Source: Azospirillum tabaci
GTDB taxonomy: Bacteria; Pseudomonadota; Alphaproteobacteria; Azospirillales; Azospirillaceae
Reading direction: 5' to 3'
DNA: 49,498 nucleotides
NCBI RefSeq assembly: GCF_014596085.1
Contig: NZ_JACCJY010000043.1
Location: 1 to 49,498, forward strand
Shown: positions 8,287 through 16,974 of the stretch, piece after piece
How the letters are laid out: each line of letters starts with the position of its first letter
How positions within the stretch are numbered: position 1 is the first letter of the stretch
The notes under the pieces: model-generated
The model's input: the letters and a program-made list of their open reading frames with translations, nothing else
What the model was told of the DNA's origin: nothing
Database searches by the model: none
Program-made: the position numbers and the translations under genes

Positions 8287-8827
8287 CCTCGCCCTGCTCG
8301 GCGTCCTGCTTCTCGCCGCCTGCGAGCGGGAGGAGCGCAGCTACCGTGGCGAGCCGGTGGGCGAGGTGAAGCCCGGCGCCATCGTGCAGGGCACGCTCTA
8401 CGCCGGCGCTCCCAGCCCACCTCCTCCACAGAGGCGGGAATATGAGGGCAACGCCTACCACGTCTCCGAAGGCAAGCGCCTGTTCGAATGGTTCAACTGC
8501 TCGGGTTGCCACGCCCACGGCGGCGGCGACATCGGACCGCCGCTGATGGACGAGGTGTGGATTTACGGTGGGGAGCTGGAGAACATCGCCGCGACCATCG
8601 TCGAGGGGCGGCCCAACGGCATGCCGTCCTTCCGCAACAAGATCCCCGACCAGCAATTGTGGCAGATCGCCGCCTACGTCCGCTCCATGCAGCGCGAGGT
8701 CCGCAAGGACGTCGCGCCCGGCCGCGACGATCACATGGCCGTCACGCCGGGCGAGCAGAACCAGCCCGTGACCCCACCGAAGCCGGGCGGCGTAGCCTCG
8801 CCGTCGTCGGAAGGACGCGGGCCATGA
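8258..8827 (+). CDS. Lipoprotein cytochrome c
   Basis: A 189-residue class I cytochrome c. Residues 1-22 are a lipoprotein signal with lipobox LLAAC (Cys22), so it is probably tethered in the periplasm. Heme motif CSGCH at C81, C84, H85; the likely axial Met is in GMPSF near residue 125. The proline-rich tail has no known domain. The ATG at 8258 lies inside the end of the dehydrogenase gene and the stop overlaps the next start (ATGA), indicating translational coupling. Placed between a quinoprotein dehydrogenase and an oxidase, it is the natural acceptor of electrons from reduced PQQ. It is not a clear XoxG; the assignment of partner is inference from position. Confidence 0.88.
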   Translation: MSSLSRNAVSLALLGVLLLAACEREERSYRGEPVGEVKPGAIVQGTLYAGAPSPPPPQRREYEGNAYHVSEGKRLFEWFNCSGCHAHGGGDIGPPLMDEVWIYGGELENIAATIVEGRPNGMPSFRNKIPDQQLWQIAAYVRSMQREVRKDVAPGRDDHMAVTPGEQNQPVTPPKPGGVASPSSEGRGP

Positions 8828-9852
8828 GATGGCCGCCCGCTCCCTGGGGAAGAAAGGGGAGGGTCCTTCCCATCCTCGTCCTTGCCGCCTGCTCCGGCCC
8901 GCAGTCCATGCTGGACCCGGCGGGCGGGCAGGCCGCGCGGATCGGCGTGATGGGGTGGATTCTCCTTGCCGGCTGCGCCTTCGTCTATGCCGTTGTCCTG
9001 CTCTGGCTGTTGTGGGCGCTGGCGCGGCGGCACCGCTGGGTGGAACCGGGCGGGGTCCTGCCGCCTCAGGCCGGGGTCGAGCGGCGGCTGACCAACGGGT
9101 TGGTCGCCTGGGTCGTTGGCACGGTGCTGATCCTGTTCGCCTTCGTCGCGGCGAGCTACGCCGTGGACAAGAGTCTTACCCACCTCGCCAACCGGGAGGA
9201 GGTGGTCGTCGAGGTGGAGGGGAAGCAGTGGTGGTGGACCGTCCGCTACCCCGACGACGACCCCAGCCGCAGCATCACCACGGCCAACGAGATCCACCTG
9301 CCGGTCGGCGTGCCGGTGCGCGTCAAGCTGAAGGCGGCGGACGTCATCCACAGCCTGTGGATTCCGAACCTGCACGGCAAGATGGACCTGATTCCGGGCC
9401 GGGACAACGAACTGTTCCTGACCGCCGACCGCGAGGGGATCTTCCGCGGCCAGTGCGCGGAGTTCTGCGGGCTTCAGCACGCGCACATGGCGCTGGACGT
9501 GATCGTCCACTCCCGCGCGGCGTTCGACGCCTGGAAGGAGGCGCAGTTGGCGCCCGCTCCTGCCCCGGCGGACGAGGCGCTGGCGCGTGGGCAGGCCCTG
9601 TTCCTCACCTCCGCCTGCACGATGTGCCACGGCATCCGCGGCACGCCGGCCTCGGCCTCCGTAGCGCCGGACCTGACGCATCTGGCAAGCCGACGGAGCA
9701 TCGCCGCGGGCGCCCTGCCGTACAACCGGGGCAACCTCGCCGGCTGGATCGCCGACCCGCAGCGCATCAAGCCCGGCAACCACATGCCGCTGGTGGGCGT
9801 GCCGCCATCGGACCTGCAGGCGCTCGTCGCCTACCTCGACAGCCTGAAGTGA
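8824..9852 (+). CDS. coxB: Cytochrome c oxidase subunit II with fused cytochrome c (caa3 type)
   Basis: 342 residues. Starts with a lipobox-like LVLAAC, then two membrane helices (GWILLAGCAFVYAVVLLWLLW and WVVGTVLILFAFVAASYAV). The periplasmic cupredoxin domain has the CuA set C211-x3-C215-x3-H219-x2-M222 (CAEFCGLQHAHM) and the upstream HSLWIPNLHGKMD segment. A C-terminal cytochrome c domain has heme motif C265-T-M-C268-H269 and likely Met ligand in NHMPL. The fusion defines the caa3 subtype, in which cytochrome c delivers electrons directly to CuA. Start ATG overlaps the preceding stop. Confidence 0.95.
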   Translation: MRWPPAPWGRKGRVLPILVLAACSGPQSMLDPAGGQAARIGVMGWILLAGCAFVYAVVLLWLLWALARRHRWVEPGGVLPPQAGVERRLTNGLVAWVVGTVLILFAFVAASYAVDKSLTHLANREEVVVEVEGKQWWWTVRYPDDDPSRSITTANEIHLPVGVPVRVKLKAADVIHSLWIPNLHGKMDLIPGRDNELFLTADREGIFRGQCAEFCGLQHAHMALDVIVHSRAAFDAWKEAQLAPAPAPADEALARGQALFLTSACTMCHGIRGTPASASVAPDLTHLASRRSIAAGALPYNRGNLAGWIADPQRIKPGNHMPLVGVPPSDLQALVAYLDSLK

Positions 9853-9864
9853 AGGAGGGGCGTC

Positions 9865-11802
9865 ATGGGTCCCAGGGATGGCGTCTCCTCCTCCGAACTC
9901 CGCGACGGCCCCTCCCTCGGTGAGGAGGACACCATGCGCCGGCTGGAGCGGACCTGGGGTACGCCGCCCGGGCTGTGGGGGTGGCTGACCACGGTGGACC
10001 ACAAGCGGATCGGGCGGCGCTACATCGCCACCGGCTTCGTCTTCTTTCTGGTGGGCGGTGTCCTCGCCCTGCTGATGCGGCTGCAACTGGCGCAGCCGGA
10101 GAACACGCTGGTCGGGCCGGACCGCTACAACCAGCTCTTCTCCATGCACGGCACGACGATGATGTTCCTGTTCGCCGTGCCGATCATGGAGGCGATGGCG
10201 GTCTATCTCGTGCCGCTGATGGTGGGGACGCGCAACATCGCCTTTCCGCGGCTGAACGCCTTCAGCTACTGGGTCTACCTGTTCGGCGGGGTGATGATCG
10301 TCGTCGCCTTCCTGATGAACACGGGGCCGGAGACCGGCTGGTTCAGCTATGTGCCGCTGGCCGGCCCGGAATACTCGCCCGGCAAGCGCACCGACTTCTG
10401 GGCGCAGATGATCACCTTCACCGAAGTGGCGGCCCTGGCCGTCGCCGTGGAGATCATCGTCACCGTCTTCAAGATGCGCGCGCCGGGCATGGGCCTGAAC
10501 CGCGTCCCGCTGTTCGTCTGGTCGATGCTGGTGACCTCCTTCATGGTCATCTTCGCCATGCCCGCGGTGATGCTGGCCAGCAGCTTCCTGATCATGGACC
10601 GGCTGGTCAGCACGCAATTCTTCAACCCGGCGGAAGGCGGCGACCCGCTGCTGTGGCAGCACCTGTTCTGGTTCTTCGGTCATCCGGAGGTCTACATCAT
10701 CTTCTTGCCGGCGCTCGGCATGGTATCGAGCATCGTCGCCGCCATGGCGCGCCGGCCGGTGTTCGGGCACGTGCCCATGGTGCTGGCGCTCGTCGCCACC
10801 GCCTTTCTCGGCTTCGGGCTGTGGGTCCACCACATGTTCGCGACCGGCCTGCCGCACCTCGCCAGCGGCTATTTCACGGCGGCGAGCATGATGATCGCCA
10901 TCCCCAGCGGCATCCAGATCTTCTGCTGGATCGCCACCCTGTGGGACGGCCGTCCGCAATGGACGGTGCCGCTGCTGTTCGTCGTGGGATTCGTCGTCAT
11001 CTTCGTGCTGGGCGGCCTGACCGGCGTCATGCAGGCCTCCGTCCCCTTCGACCTCCAGGTGCACGACAGCTATTTCGTCGTGGCGCATTTCCATTACGTG
11101 CTGATCGGCGGGGCGGTCTTCCCGCTGTTCGGCGCCTTCTACTTCTGGTTTCCCAAGATCACCGGCCGGATGCTGGGGGAACGGTTGGGGCGCTGGAATT
11201 TCTGGCTGTTCTTCATCGGCTTCAACGTCGCCTTCTTCCCCATGCATCTGCTGGGCATGATGGGCATGCCGCGCCGCGTCTACACCTACCCGGCGGAGCT
11301 GGGCTGGGCGGACCTGAACCTGACGGCCACGCTCGGCGCGCTGCTGGTCGCGGCCAGCGTGGCGCTGTTCCTCGTCAACGTGCTGGTCAGCCTGCGCGCC
11401 GGCCGCATCGCCGGCCCGAACCCGTGGAACGCCGGCACGCTGGAGTGGGCGACCGCCTCGCCGCCGCCCAGCTACAACTTCGCCCACATACCCGTCGTGG
11501 AGGGGCTGGAGCCGCTGTGGGACAAGGCCGGACCGCTCGGCATGGTCCACGGCCTGCGGGTGGAGGAGCGCGAGGTGCTGCTGACCACCGTGCTGGACGC
11601 GCATCCCGACCTTCGGGAACCATCGCCGCGTTCGACCATCTGGCCGCTGCTGTCCGCCTTGGCGGTGACGGTGCTGTTCATCGGCTCGATCTTCACGCCA
11701 TGGGCGCTGGTCTGGGGGGCGGTGCCGCTGGCGGTCGGGCTGGTCGGCTGGTTCTGGCCGAAGCGGCGCCACGTCCCTCCGGAACCGGTGGTGGAATCAT
11801 GA
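9865..11802 (+). CDS. coxA: Cytochrome c oxidase subunit I
   Basis: 645-residue heme-copper oxidase core, about 12-14 membrane helices. Visible ligands: H95 (FSMHGTT, low-spin heme), H273 with E275 and Y277 in GHPEVY (CuB, proton-channel Glu, cross-linked Tyr), H322-H323 (VHHMF, CuB), H408 and H410 (AHFHYV, high-spin and low-spin heme). The GHPEVY Glu places it in the A1 type. The C-terminus is longer than in aa3 subunit I and adds two hydrophobic segments, common in caa3 oxidases. Starts at 9865 (AAGGAGGGG nearby) or 9934 (GAGGAGG nearby) are both credible. The stop overlaps the subunit III start. Confidence 0.96.
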   Translation: MGPRDGVSSSELRDGPSLGEEDTMRRLERTWGTPPGLWGWLTTVDHKRIGRRYIATGFVFFLVGGVLALLMRLQLAQPENTLVGPDRYNQLFSMHGTTMMFLFAVPIMEAMAVYLVPLMVGTRNIAFPRLNAFSYWVYLFGGVMIVVAFLMNTGPETGWFSYVPLAGPEYSPGKRTDFWAQMITFTEVAALAVAVEIIVTVFKMRAPGMGLNRVPLFVWSMLVTSFMVIFAMPAVMLASSFLIMDRLVSTQFFNPAEGGDPLLWQHLFWFFGHPEVYIIFLPALGMVSSIVAAMARRPVFGHVPMVLALVATAFLGFGLWVHHMFATGLPHLASGYFTAASMMIAIPSGIQIFCWIATLWDGRPQWTVPLLFVVGFVVIFVLGGLTGVMQASVPFDLQVHDSYFVVAHFHYVLIGGAVFPLFGAFYFWFPKITGRMLGERLGRWNFWLFFIGFNVAFFPMHLLGMMGMPRRVYTYPAELGWADLNLTATLGALLVAASVALFLVNVLVSLRAGRIAGPNPWNAGTLEWATASPPPSYNFAHIPVVEGLEPLWDKAGPLGMVHGLRVEEREVLLTTVLDAHPDLREPSPRSTIWPLLSALAVTVLFIGSIFTPWALVWGAVPLAVGLVGWFWPKRRHVPPEPVVES

Positions 11803-12407
11803 GCGAGCGGCACTTCGTCCGGGACCTGTCCGACCTGCCCACCCACGGCCATGGGCCGAGCAACCTGACCTGGTGGGGCACGATGGGCTTCATGCTGATC
11901 GAAGGCTTCGCCTTCGTGCTCGCCGGCTTCACCTACCTCTACATCATGATGCAGTTTCGGCATTGGCCGCCGGGCATGCCCCCGCCGGACCTGACCTGGG
12001 GCACGCTGATGACCGCCGCCCTCCTGCTGAGTCTGGTCCCCAACGTCTGGGCCAAGCGGGTGGCCGAGGCGTCGGACCTGCGCGGCACGCGCCGCGCCGT
12101 GCTGGTGATGCTGGCGGTCGGTCTCGTCACACTGGGAATCCGCGGGTTCGAGTTCACGGTGCTGAACGCGCTGTGGGACAGCAACGCCTACGGCTCCATC
12201 CTCTGGACGATCCTGGGGCTGCACACCGTTCACCTGCTGACCGACGTGGGCGACACGGCGGTGCTGGCCGTCCTGATGTTCACCAGGCACGGCAAGGACC
12301 CCCGACGCATGGGCGACGTCACCGACAACGCCCTGTATTGGAACTTCGTGGTCGGCGCCTGGGTTCCCATCTACGCGCTGCTCTACCTCGTCCCACGGTT
12401 CGCGTGA
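11799..12407 (+). CDS. coxC: Cytochrome c oxidase subunit III
   Basis: 202 residues, about five membrane helices, as in the short subunit III of caa3 and bacterial oxidases that lack the first two helices of the mitochondrial form. Family features include the WWGTMGFMLIEG helix, GIRGFEF, the LHTVHLLTD segment and the C-terminal YWNFVVGAWVPIYALLY helix. It stabilises subunit I and its proton uptake. ATG at 11799 overlaps the subunit I stop (ATGA). Confidence 0.94.
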   Translation: MSERHFVRDLSDLPTHGHGPSNLTWWGTMGFMLIEGFAFVLAGFTYLYIMMQFRHWPPGMPPPDLTWGTLMTAALLLSLVPNVWAKRVAEASDLRGTRRAVLVMLAVGLVTLGIRGFEFTVLNALWDSNAYGSILWTILGLHTVHLLTDVGDTAVLAVLMFTRHGKDPRRMGDVTDNALYWNFVVGAWVPIYALLYLVPRFA

Positions 12408-12416
12408 GGAGATGCC

Positions 12417-12770
12417 ATGCCGTCCGCCGAGCACAGCACACGGCGTTTCGGCATCTGGGCCGGGCTTGCCACCGGCCCGGTGGCCGCCTTCCTGCAACAG
12501 CAGGGGGGCAGCGCCCTCGTGCCCTGGACCTGCGCGCAGAGCAGCGGCTGGCCGGCGGTGGCGCTGGGACTGGCGTTGGCCGCGGCCACGGCGGTCGCCG
12601 GACTCGTCTCCTGGCGCGCCCGTCAGCCTGGGGAAGGGCGGGTCCGGAACCATGACCTCGGCAACCGCCGCTTCGTCGCGGGGCTCAGCGCCGGAACCGC
12701 CGCCTTCTTCATCCTGGTGATTCTGGCGCAGGCGCTCGCGGCCGTGTTCCTGACGGGATGCGAACGATGA
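12417..12770 (+). CDS. Small membrane protein of the oxidase operon
   Basis: 117 residues, not recognised by motif. Three hydrophobic stretches: residues ~11-27 (FGIWAGLATGPVAAF), ~47-66 (VALGLALAAATAVAGLVSW) and ~87-113 (FVAGLSAGTAAFFILVILAQ). It ends with a cysteine near the C-terminus (FLTGCER). It lies 9 bp after subunit III and overlaps the next cytochrome gene. Position and size suggest a small accessory (subunit IV-like) or assembly protein; this is inference from context only. Confidence 0.75.
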   Translation: MPSAEHSTRRFGIWAGLATGPVAAFLQQQGGSALVPWTCAQSSGWPAVALGLALAAATAVAGLVSWRARQPGEGRVRNHDLGNRRFVAGLSAGTAAFFILVILAQALAAVFLTGCER

Positions 12771-13180
12771 GCGCGACCCTGTCCTTGCGTTCCGCCGCCG
12801 TGGTTTGCGCGCTGCTGGCGCTGAGCGCCGCCGGGATCGCCGCCTACGCCTATGAGGACCAGCGGCGGGAGCTGGAACGGCGTGCCGCTGACCTCACCGG
12901 CGGCTCCCCGTCCGAGGGGCGGGAGGCGGTGCTGCGCTACGGCTGCGGGTCGTGCCACAGCATACCGGGCGTGGAGCGGGCCAACGGCCTCGTCGGTCCG
13001 CCGCTCGGCGGCATCGCCAACCGGGTCTATGTGGCGGGCGTGCTTCAGAACACACCCGACAATCTGGTCCTGTGGCTCCGCGATCCCCAGGGCGTGGACC
13101 CGAAAACCGCCATGCCGTCCCTGGACGTGAGCGAGGACGACGCGCGGCACATCGCGGCCTTTCTCTACACCTTGAAGTGA
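12767..13180 (+). CDS. Membrane-anchored or secreted cytochrome c
   Basis: 137 residues. N-terminal hydrophobic segment (residues ~8-28) serves as signal or anchor, then a charged spacer (YEDQRRELERRAADL) and a single-heme domain with CGSCH at C60, C63, H64. The likely Met ligand is in TAMPSLDVSEDDARHI, followed by the usual C-terminal helix AAFLYTLK. ATG at 12767 overlaps the previous stop (ATGA); another ATG nine bases upstream is in frame. In context it is a second electron carrier between the dehydrogenase and the caa3 oxidase, or a fourth redox subunit of the complex. Confidence 0.88.
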   Translation: MSATLSLRSAAVVCALLALSAAGIAAYAYEDQRRELERRAADLTGGSPSEGREAVLRYGCGSCHSIPGVERANGLVGPPLGGIANRVYVAGVLQNTPDNLVLWLRDPQGVDPKTAMPSLDVSEDDARHIAAFLYTLK

Positions 13181-13191
13181 GGGGGCTGGGG

Positions 13192-14001
13192 ATGTTCCGG
13201 ACGGTCCTCGCGCTGTGCCTGCTGATCGCGGAACCCGCCGGCGCCGGCCCCATCCAGGAACTGCGCGTCTGCGCCGACCCCAACAACCTTCCCTTCTCCA
13301 ACGAGCGTCGTCAGGGGTTCGAGAACAGGATCGTGGAGCTTCTGGCGGCCGACCTCGGCGTTCCGGTCGCCTACACATGGTGGCCGCAGCGGCGCGGCTT
13401 CATTCGCAACACGCTGAAGGAGGGCCTGTGCGACCTCATTCCCGGTGTGCCGAGCGGGCTGGAAATGGTGGCCGCCACAGCCCCCTATTACCGCTCCGGC
13501 TATGTGTTCGTCGCGAAGGCGCAAGACGGGCCGGTCATCACCTCGTTCGACGACCCGCGCCTGCGGAGCCTGCGCATCGGCGTGCAGATGATCGGCGACG
13601 ACTTCGCCAACACGCCGCCGGCGCACGCGCTGACGCGGCGGGGCATCGTCGACAACGTGCGCGGCTACATGGTTTACGGCGACTACGGCCGCGAGGACGG
13701 GGCGGCGGGCATCGTGGAGGCGGTGTCCACCGGGGCTGTGGACGTCGCCATCGTCTGGGGGCCGGTCGCTGGTTACTACGCCGGTCGTCAACCGGTTCCG
13801 CTGGCCCTCACCCCGGTCGCGCCGCCCGCCGATGGCCCGCTGTTTCCCATGGCCTTCGACATCTCCATGGGGCTGCGGCGTGGGAACCAAGCGTTCTATG
13901 ACCTCGTCAGCAATGCGCTGAATCGGAACCGAACGGCCATCGACGCCATTCTCGCCGATTTCGGCGTGCCCCGCTTGGAGCGGCCTCGGGGCGGAGATTG
14001 A
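13192..14001 (+). CDS. MoxJ/XoxJ-like periplasmic binding protein
   Basis: 269 residues with a signal peptide (MFRTVLALCLLIAEPAGAG). The fold is the type 2 periplasmic solute-binding type. It begins with LRVCADPNNLPFSN and has GFENRIVELLA, CDLIPGVPSG, YYRSGYVFV and VAIVWGPVAGYY, typical of the 'quinoprotein dehydrogenase-associated' binding-protein family to which MoxJ and XoxJ belong. XoxJ is thought to help activate or load XoxF-type dehydrogenases. Eleven bp after the cytochrome gene, it closes the operon and supports a functional link with the PQQ enzyme at its head. Confidence 0.88.
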   Translation: MFRTVLALCLLIAEPAGAGPIQELRVCADPNNLPFSNERRQGFENRIVELLAADLGVPVAYTWWPQRRGFIRNTLKEGLCDLIPGVPSGLEMVAATAPYYRSGYVFVAKAQDGPVITSFDDPRLRSLRIGVQMIGDDFANTPPAHALTRRGIVDNVRGYMVYGDYGREDGAAGIVEAVSTGAVDVAIVWGPVAGYYAGRQPVPLALTPVAPPADGPLFPMAFDISMGLRRGNQAFYDLVSNALNRNRTAIDAILADFGVPRLERPRGGD

Positions 14002-14223
14002 GGGCCTGAGCAGGGTGTCCGTTCGACACGGCTGTGGAGCGCACCGTTCCGGCGGCGTTCCACTGACCAAAGGCCATGGTGAAAGTTGCAGCGATCGGTT
14101 GTTAAAGCCAGAAACCATGCGGGACAGCAACGTGCCGACGCATCGACCTGCCATCGGACCCTTTGTCCTTGGGACATGCCGGCCAGAGGGCAGCCTAAGC
14201 GTTCGGATCGGGGGCCAGGGAAC

Positions 14224-16527
14224 ATGAGTCGAGATCTGCACGCCGGGGGAAGCGCACAGGGGAACACACGGCCGTCCACCCGGTATGACGATGAGTTGGA
14301 ACAGGCGCTCACCGCGGCCGAGGATGCCCGCGAGGAAGCCATGCGCTTGGCTCGTGAGAGCGACCATCTCCAGGCGCTCCTGATCGACCGCGACCGCGAG
14401 GTGGCCCGATTGCGGGCGGAGGCTGAGCAGCGCGAGGCGATCTCCCGGACGCTTTTGAGTCAGTTCGAGAAGACGGTGCGCGAACGGCATTTCCGGGACG
14501 CCAGCACGGCCGAGGAGTTGCAGGTGGCCTTGGAGGAGTTGGAGGTCACCAACGCCGCCCTTGCCTATGCCAACGAGGAGCTTGAGAAGAAGATCGCCGA
14601 GAGAACCGCGGCCATCCGCGCGAGCGAGACCAAATACCGCCTGCTGTTCGAGGCGATGGACGAAGGCTTTCTGCTCGCCGATGTCCTCTTTGACGAGGGC
14701 GACCGGCCGGTCGACATCCGGTACTTGGAGGCGAACCCTTCCGCGACCCGCATGATGAGGCAGGACGTCGTCGGGCGGCGGCTTCGGGAAATCGATCCCT
14801 CCTTCGAGCCCCACTGGTACGAGGTCCTTGGCCTCGCCGCGCGCACCGGCAAGGCCACCCGTGCGGAGATGTATGCGAAGCCGTTGCGCGCTTGGTTCGA
14901 CCTTTACGTCTTCAAGGTGGGCGGCGCCGACGACCGGCGTGTCGCCATGGTGTTCAAGGACGTCACCGAGCGCAAGCGGATCGAAGACGCGCTGATGCGG
15001 TTCAACGCCACCCTGGAAGAGCAGGTCGCCGAGCGCACCCGCGAGCGTGACCACTTGTGGGACCTCAGCGAAGACCTTCTCGTCTATGCTGATTACGATG
15101 GCCGCCTGCTGCGGATCAGCCCGTCCTGGTCGCGCCTGCTCGGCCTAGAGCATGCGGCGTTGCTCGCGCGCCCTTACAGCGAGATCATTCACCCGGATGA
15201 TGCCGAGCTGGTGCGGGCGACGCTGGACGAACTTCGCGACAGCCGCCATCCCATGCGCCTGAAATACCGGATTCTTGCGGCGGACGGCTCTTGGCGCTGG
15301 ATCGCCTGGGTCCTCTCGCCCGATCCGGACGGCCGCCATCTGCACGGCGTCGGCCGCGACATCACGGCCGAGGAGGCGGCCACGGCGGCGCTTCACACCG
15401 CCGAGGAGCAGCTTCATCAGGCGCAGAAGATGGAGGCGGTGGGCCAGTTGACCGGCGGTGTCGCCCATGACTTCAACAACCTGCTGATGGCGGTGCTCGG
15501 CAACCTCGATCTGCTGCGCAAGCACCTGCCCACCGACCCCAAGGCCGAACGGCTGATCAGTGGCGCCATGCAGGGGGCACAGCGCGGGGCGACGCTGACC
15601 CAGCGGCTTCTCGCCTTCGCCCGACGACAGGATCTGCAGACACAGCCGGTTGATATAGGTGCCCTTCTGGACGACATGAGGGATTTGCTGGAACGCTCGG
15701 TAGGTCCGCGCATCGTGGTTCGCCTGAGGGTGTCCGCCGCGCTGCCGCCGGCGCTGGTCGATCCGAACCAACTCGAGCTGGCGATCCTCAACTTGGCGGT
15801 CAACGCCCGCGACGCCATGCCGGACGGCGGCACGCTCACCCTCAACGTCACTGAAACAGCCGGAACCGCAACGGGCGGGCTCGCACCCGGCTCCTACCTG
15901 CTCCTCAGCGTTCAGGACAGCGGCATGGGCATGGACACGGACACGCTCGCGCGTGCCGTCGAGCCGTTCTTCTCGACCAAGGGCGTGGGCAAGGGCACGG
16001 GGCTCGGGCTTTCGATGGTGCATGGGTTGGCGGTGCAGTCCGGCGGGGCGTTTCGGCTGTCCAGCGCGCCCGGTCGGGGAACCCTCGCGGAGCTGTGGCT
16101 GCCGGTGGCCGCCACGCCGGCCGAAGCCGTGGAGCCGAGCACCGAACCGGCTGCGGAGTCGGCCGTGGAGTCGGCCTCCGCCACCATTCTCGTTGTCGAT
16201 GACGACGCGTTGATCGCCATGAGCACCGTCGACATGCTCACCGATCTTGGTCACACCGTTCTCGAGGCGAACGCCGGCCCGCTGGCGCTCGATGTGCTGG
16301 GAGGAAAACAGGACATCGACCTGCTCATCACCGACTACGCAATGCCCGGTATGACGGGGGCCGAACTCGCGCGCGAAGCGCACAGGATCCGCCCCGACCT
16401 GCCGGTGCTGCTGGTGACGGGCTACGCGGATCTCCCCGACGGGGCCATCATCGATGTGCCGCGGCTCGCCAAGCCGTACACGCAGCAGCAACTCGCACTG
16501 GCCGTGGCCAAGCTGCTGGTGAGGTAG
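14224..16527 (+). CDS. Hybrid sensor histidine kinase with two PAS domains
   Basis: 767 residues, no signal peptide or membrane helix, so cytoplasmic. Order: coiled coil ~20-145 (rich in E, R, A), PAS 1 ~137-255 (KYRLLFEAMDEGFLLAD), a second short coil, PAS 2 ~270-390 (VYADYDGRLLRISPSWSRLLG), HisKA with phosphorylated H415 in GGVAHDFNNLL, HATPase with NARDAMPDGG and DSGMGM, and a C-terminal receiver with DDD, acceptor D704 (ITDYAMPG) and K in LAKPYT. Start ATG 14224 is preceded by CCAGGGA; there is no good upstream alternative. Between 14001 and here are 222 bp with no gene. Signal and partner are unknown; the NarL-type regulator next door is a candidate. Confidence 0.92.
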   Translation: MSRDLHAGGSAQGNTRPSTRYDDELEQALTAAEDAREEAMRLARESDHLQALLIDRDREVARLRAEAEQREAISRTLLSQFEKTVRERHFRDASTAEELQVALEELEVTNAALAYANEELEKKIAERTAAIRASETKYRLLFEAMDEGFLLADVLFDEGDRPVDIRYLEANPSATRMMRQDVVGRRLREIDPSFEPHWYEVLGLAARTGKATRAEMYAKPLRAWFDLYVFKVGGADDRRVAMVFKDVTERKRIEDALMRFNATLEEQVAERTRERDHLWDLSEDLLVYADYDGRLLRISPSWSRLLGLEHAALLARPYSEIIHPDDAELVRATLDELRDSRHPMRLKYRILAADGSWRWIAWVLSPDPDGRHLHGVGRDITAEEAATAALHTAEEQLHQAQKMEAVGQLTGGVAHDFNNLLMAVLGNLDLLRKHLPTDPKAERLISGAMQGAQRGATLTQRLLAFARRQDLQTQPVDIGALLDDMRDLLERSVGPRIVVRLRVSAALPPALVDPNQLELAILNLAVNARDAMPDGGTLTLNVTETAGTATGGLAPGSYLLLSVQDSGMGMDTDTLARAVEPFFSTKGVGKGTGLGLSMVHGLAVQSGGAFRLSSAPGRGTLAELWLPVAATPAEAVEPSTEPAAESAVESASATILVVDDDALIAMSTVDMLTDLGHTVLEANAGPLALDVLGGKQDIDLLITDYAMPGMTGAELAREAHRIRPDLPVLLVTGYADLPDGAIIDVPRLAKPYTQQQLALAVAKLLVR

Positions 16528-16652
16528 CGAAGGCCACGATGACGGCCGGTGTCTTGGTCAGTCAGTGATGCACAAGACACGTGGCGGGGCAGATCGAACT
16601 CGAAACAAGCGGCCACGGGAGGTGCGAGCAGCCGGAAGCCTTCCCGGACGCG

Positions 16653-16834
16653 ATATGCCTTTTGAACCGGTGCATCTGCGCGTCGCTGACGTGTTGATTG
16701 ATTGCACGCTTCACAACGTGCTTGTTCCTGAGTGAATGCTCCCGTCAGCCGTGCAGCGCGGCGCCCCGACAGGTCCGTCGGGGCGCCGCGATTGCATCTT
16801 CGCTTGGCCATCTCATACCTCCGCTCGTGCCGCT
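16653..16834 (-). repeat. ~180 bp dispersed repeat, copy B (possible small gene)
   Basis: Minus-strand homologue of copy A at 4678-4861, in inverted orientation relative to it. It contains a perfect 14 bp-arm hairpin (16757-16770/16777-16790, loop AGGTCC) and the GCACG-N8-CGTGC element at 16721-16703. On the minus strand GGAGG sits 7 bases before an ATG at 16811 that opens a frame MAKRRCNRGAPTDLSG... running to 16422, which would overlap the 3' end of the hybrid kinase gene. So copy B may be a short real gene or a relic; I do not recognise the product. The remaining 16528-16652 and 16835-16974 hold no other gene. Confidence 0.65.
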
Positions 16835-16974
16835 CAGCAAAACTGCGCGCGGTCCCAACCGCGAAAACCAAGCGTCTCGCCGGGCGCACCGGCCAAGCCG
16901 TGTCCGGCCCTCCGAAGCGCCCGCGAAACCACCCTGGGACGACAATCTGATTTCAACCGGGCGGCGTCATCCGC

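Noticed and set aside
8731..11772. A 1,013-codon open frame on the minus strand
   Set aside because: It lies opposite the oxidase subunit II and I genes, whose metal ligands are all present; the minus translation is His/Asp/Gln-rich nonsense.
16688..16705. TTGATTGATT in repeat copy B considered as an FNR box
   Set aside because: No ATCAA half-site at the right spacing; the conserved unit is better explained by the repeat itself.
16757..16790. Perfect 14 bp-arm hairpin considered as a terminator for the hybrid kinase gene
   Set aside because: No T-run follows on either strand, and it is part of the dispersed repeat shared with 4718-4751.
16422..16811. 129-codon minus-strand frame starting with GGAGG-spaced ATG
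   Set aside because: Not listed as a firm gene: its last ~105 bp run antisense into the hybrid kinase gene and the product has no known domain. Kept as a note under repeat copy B.
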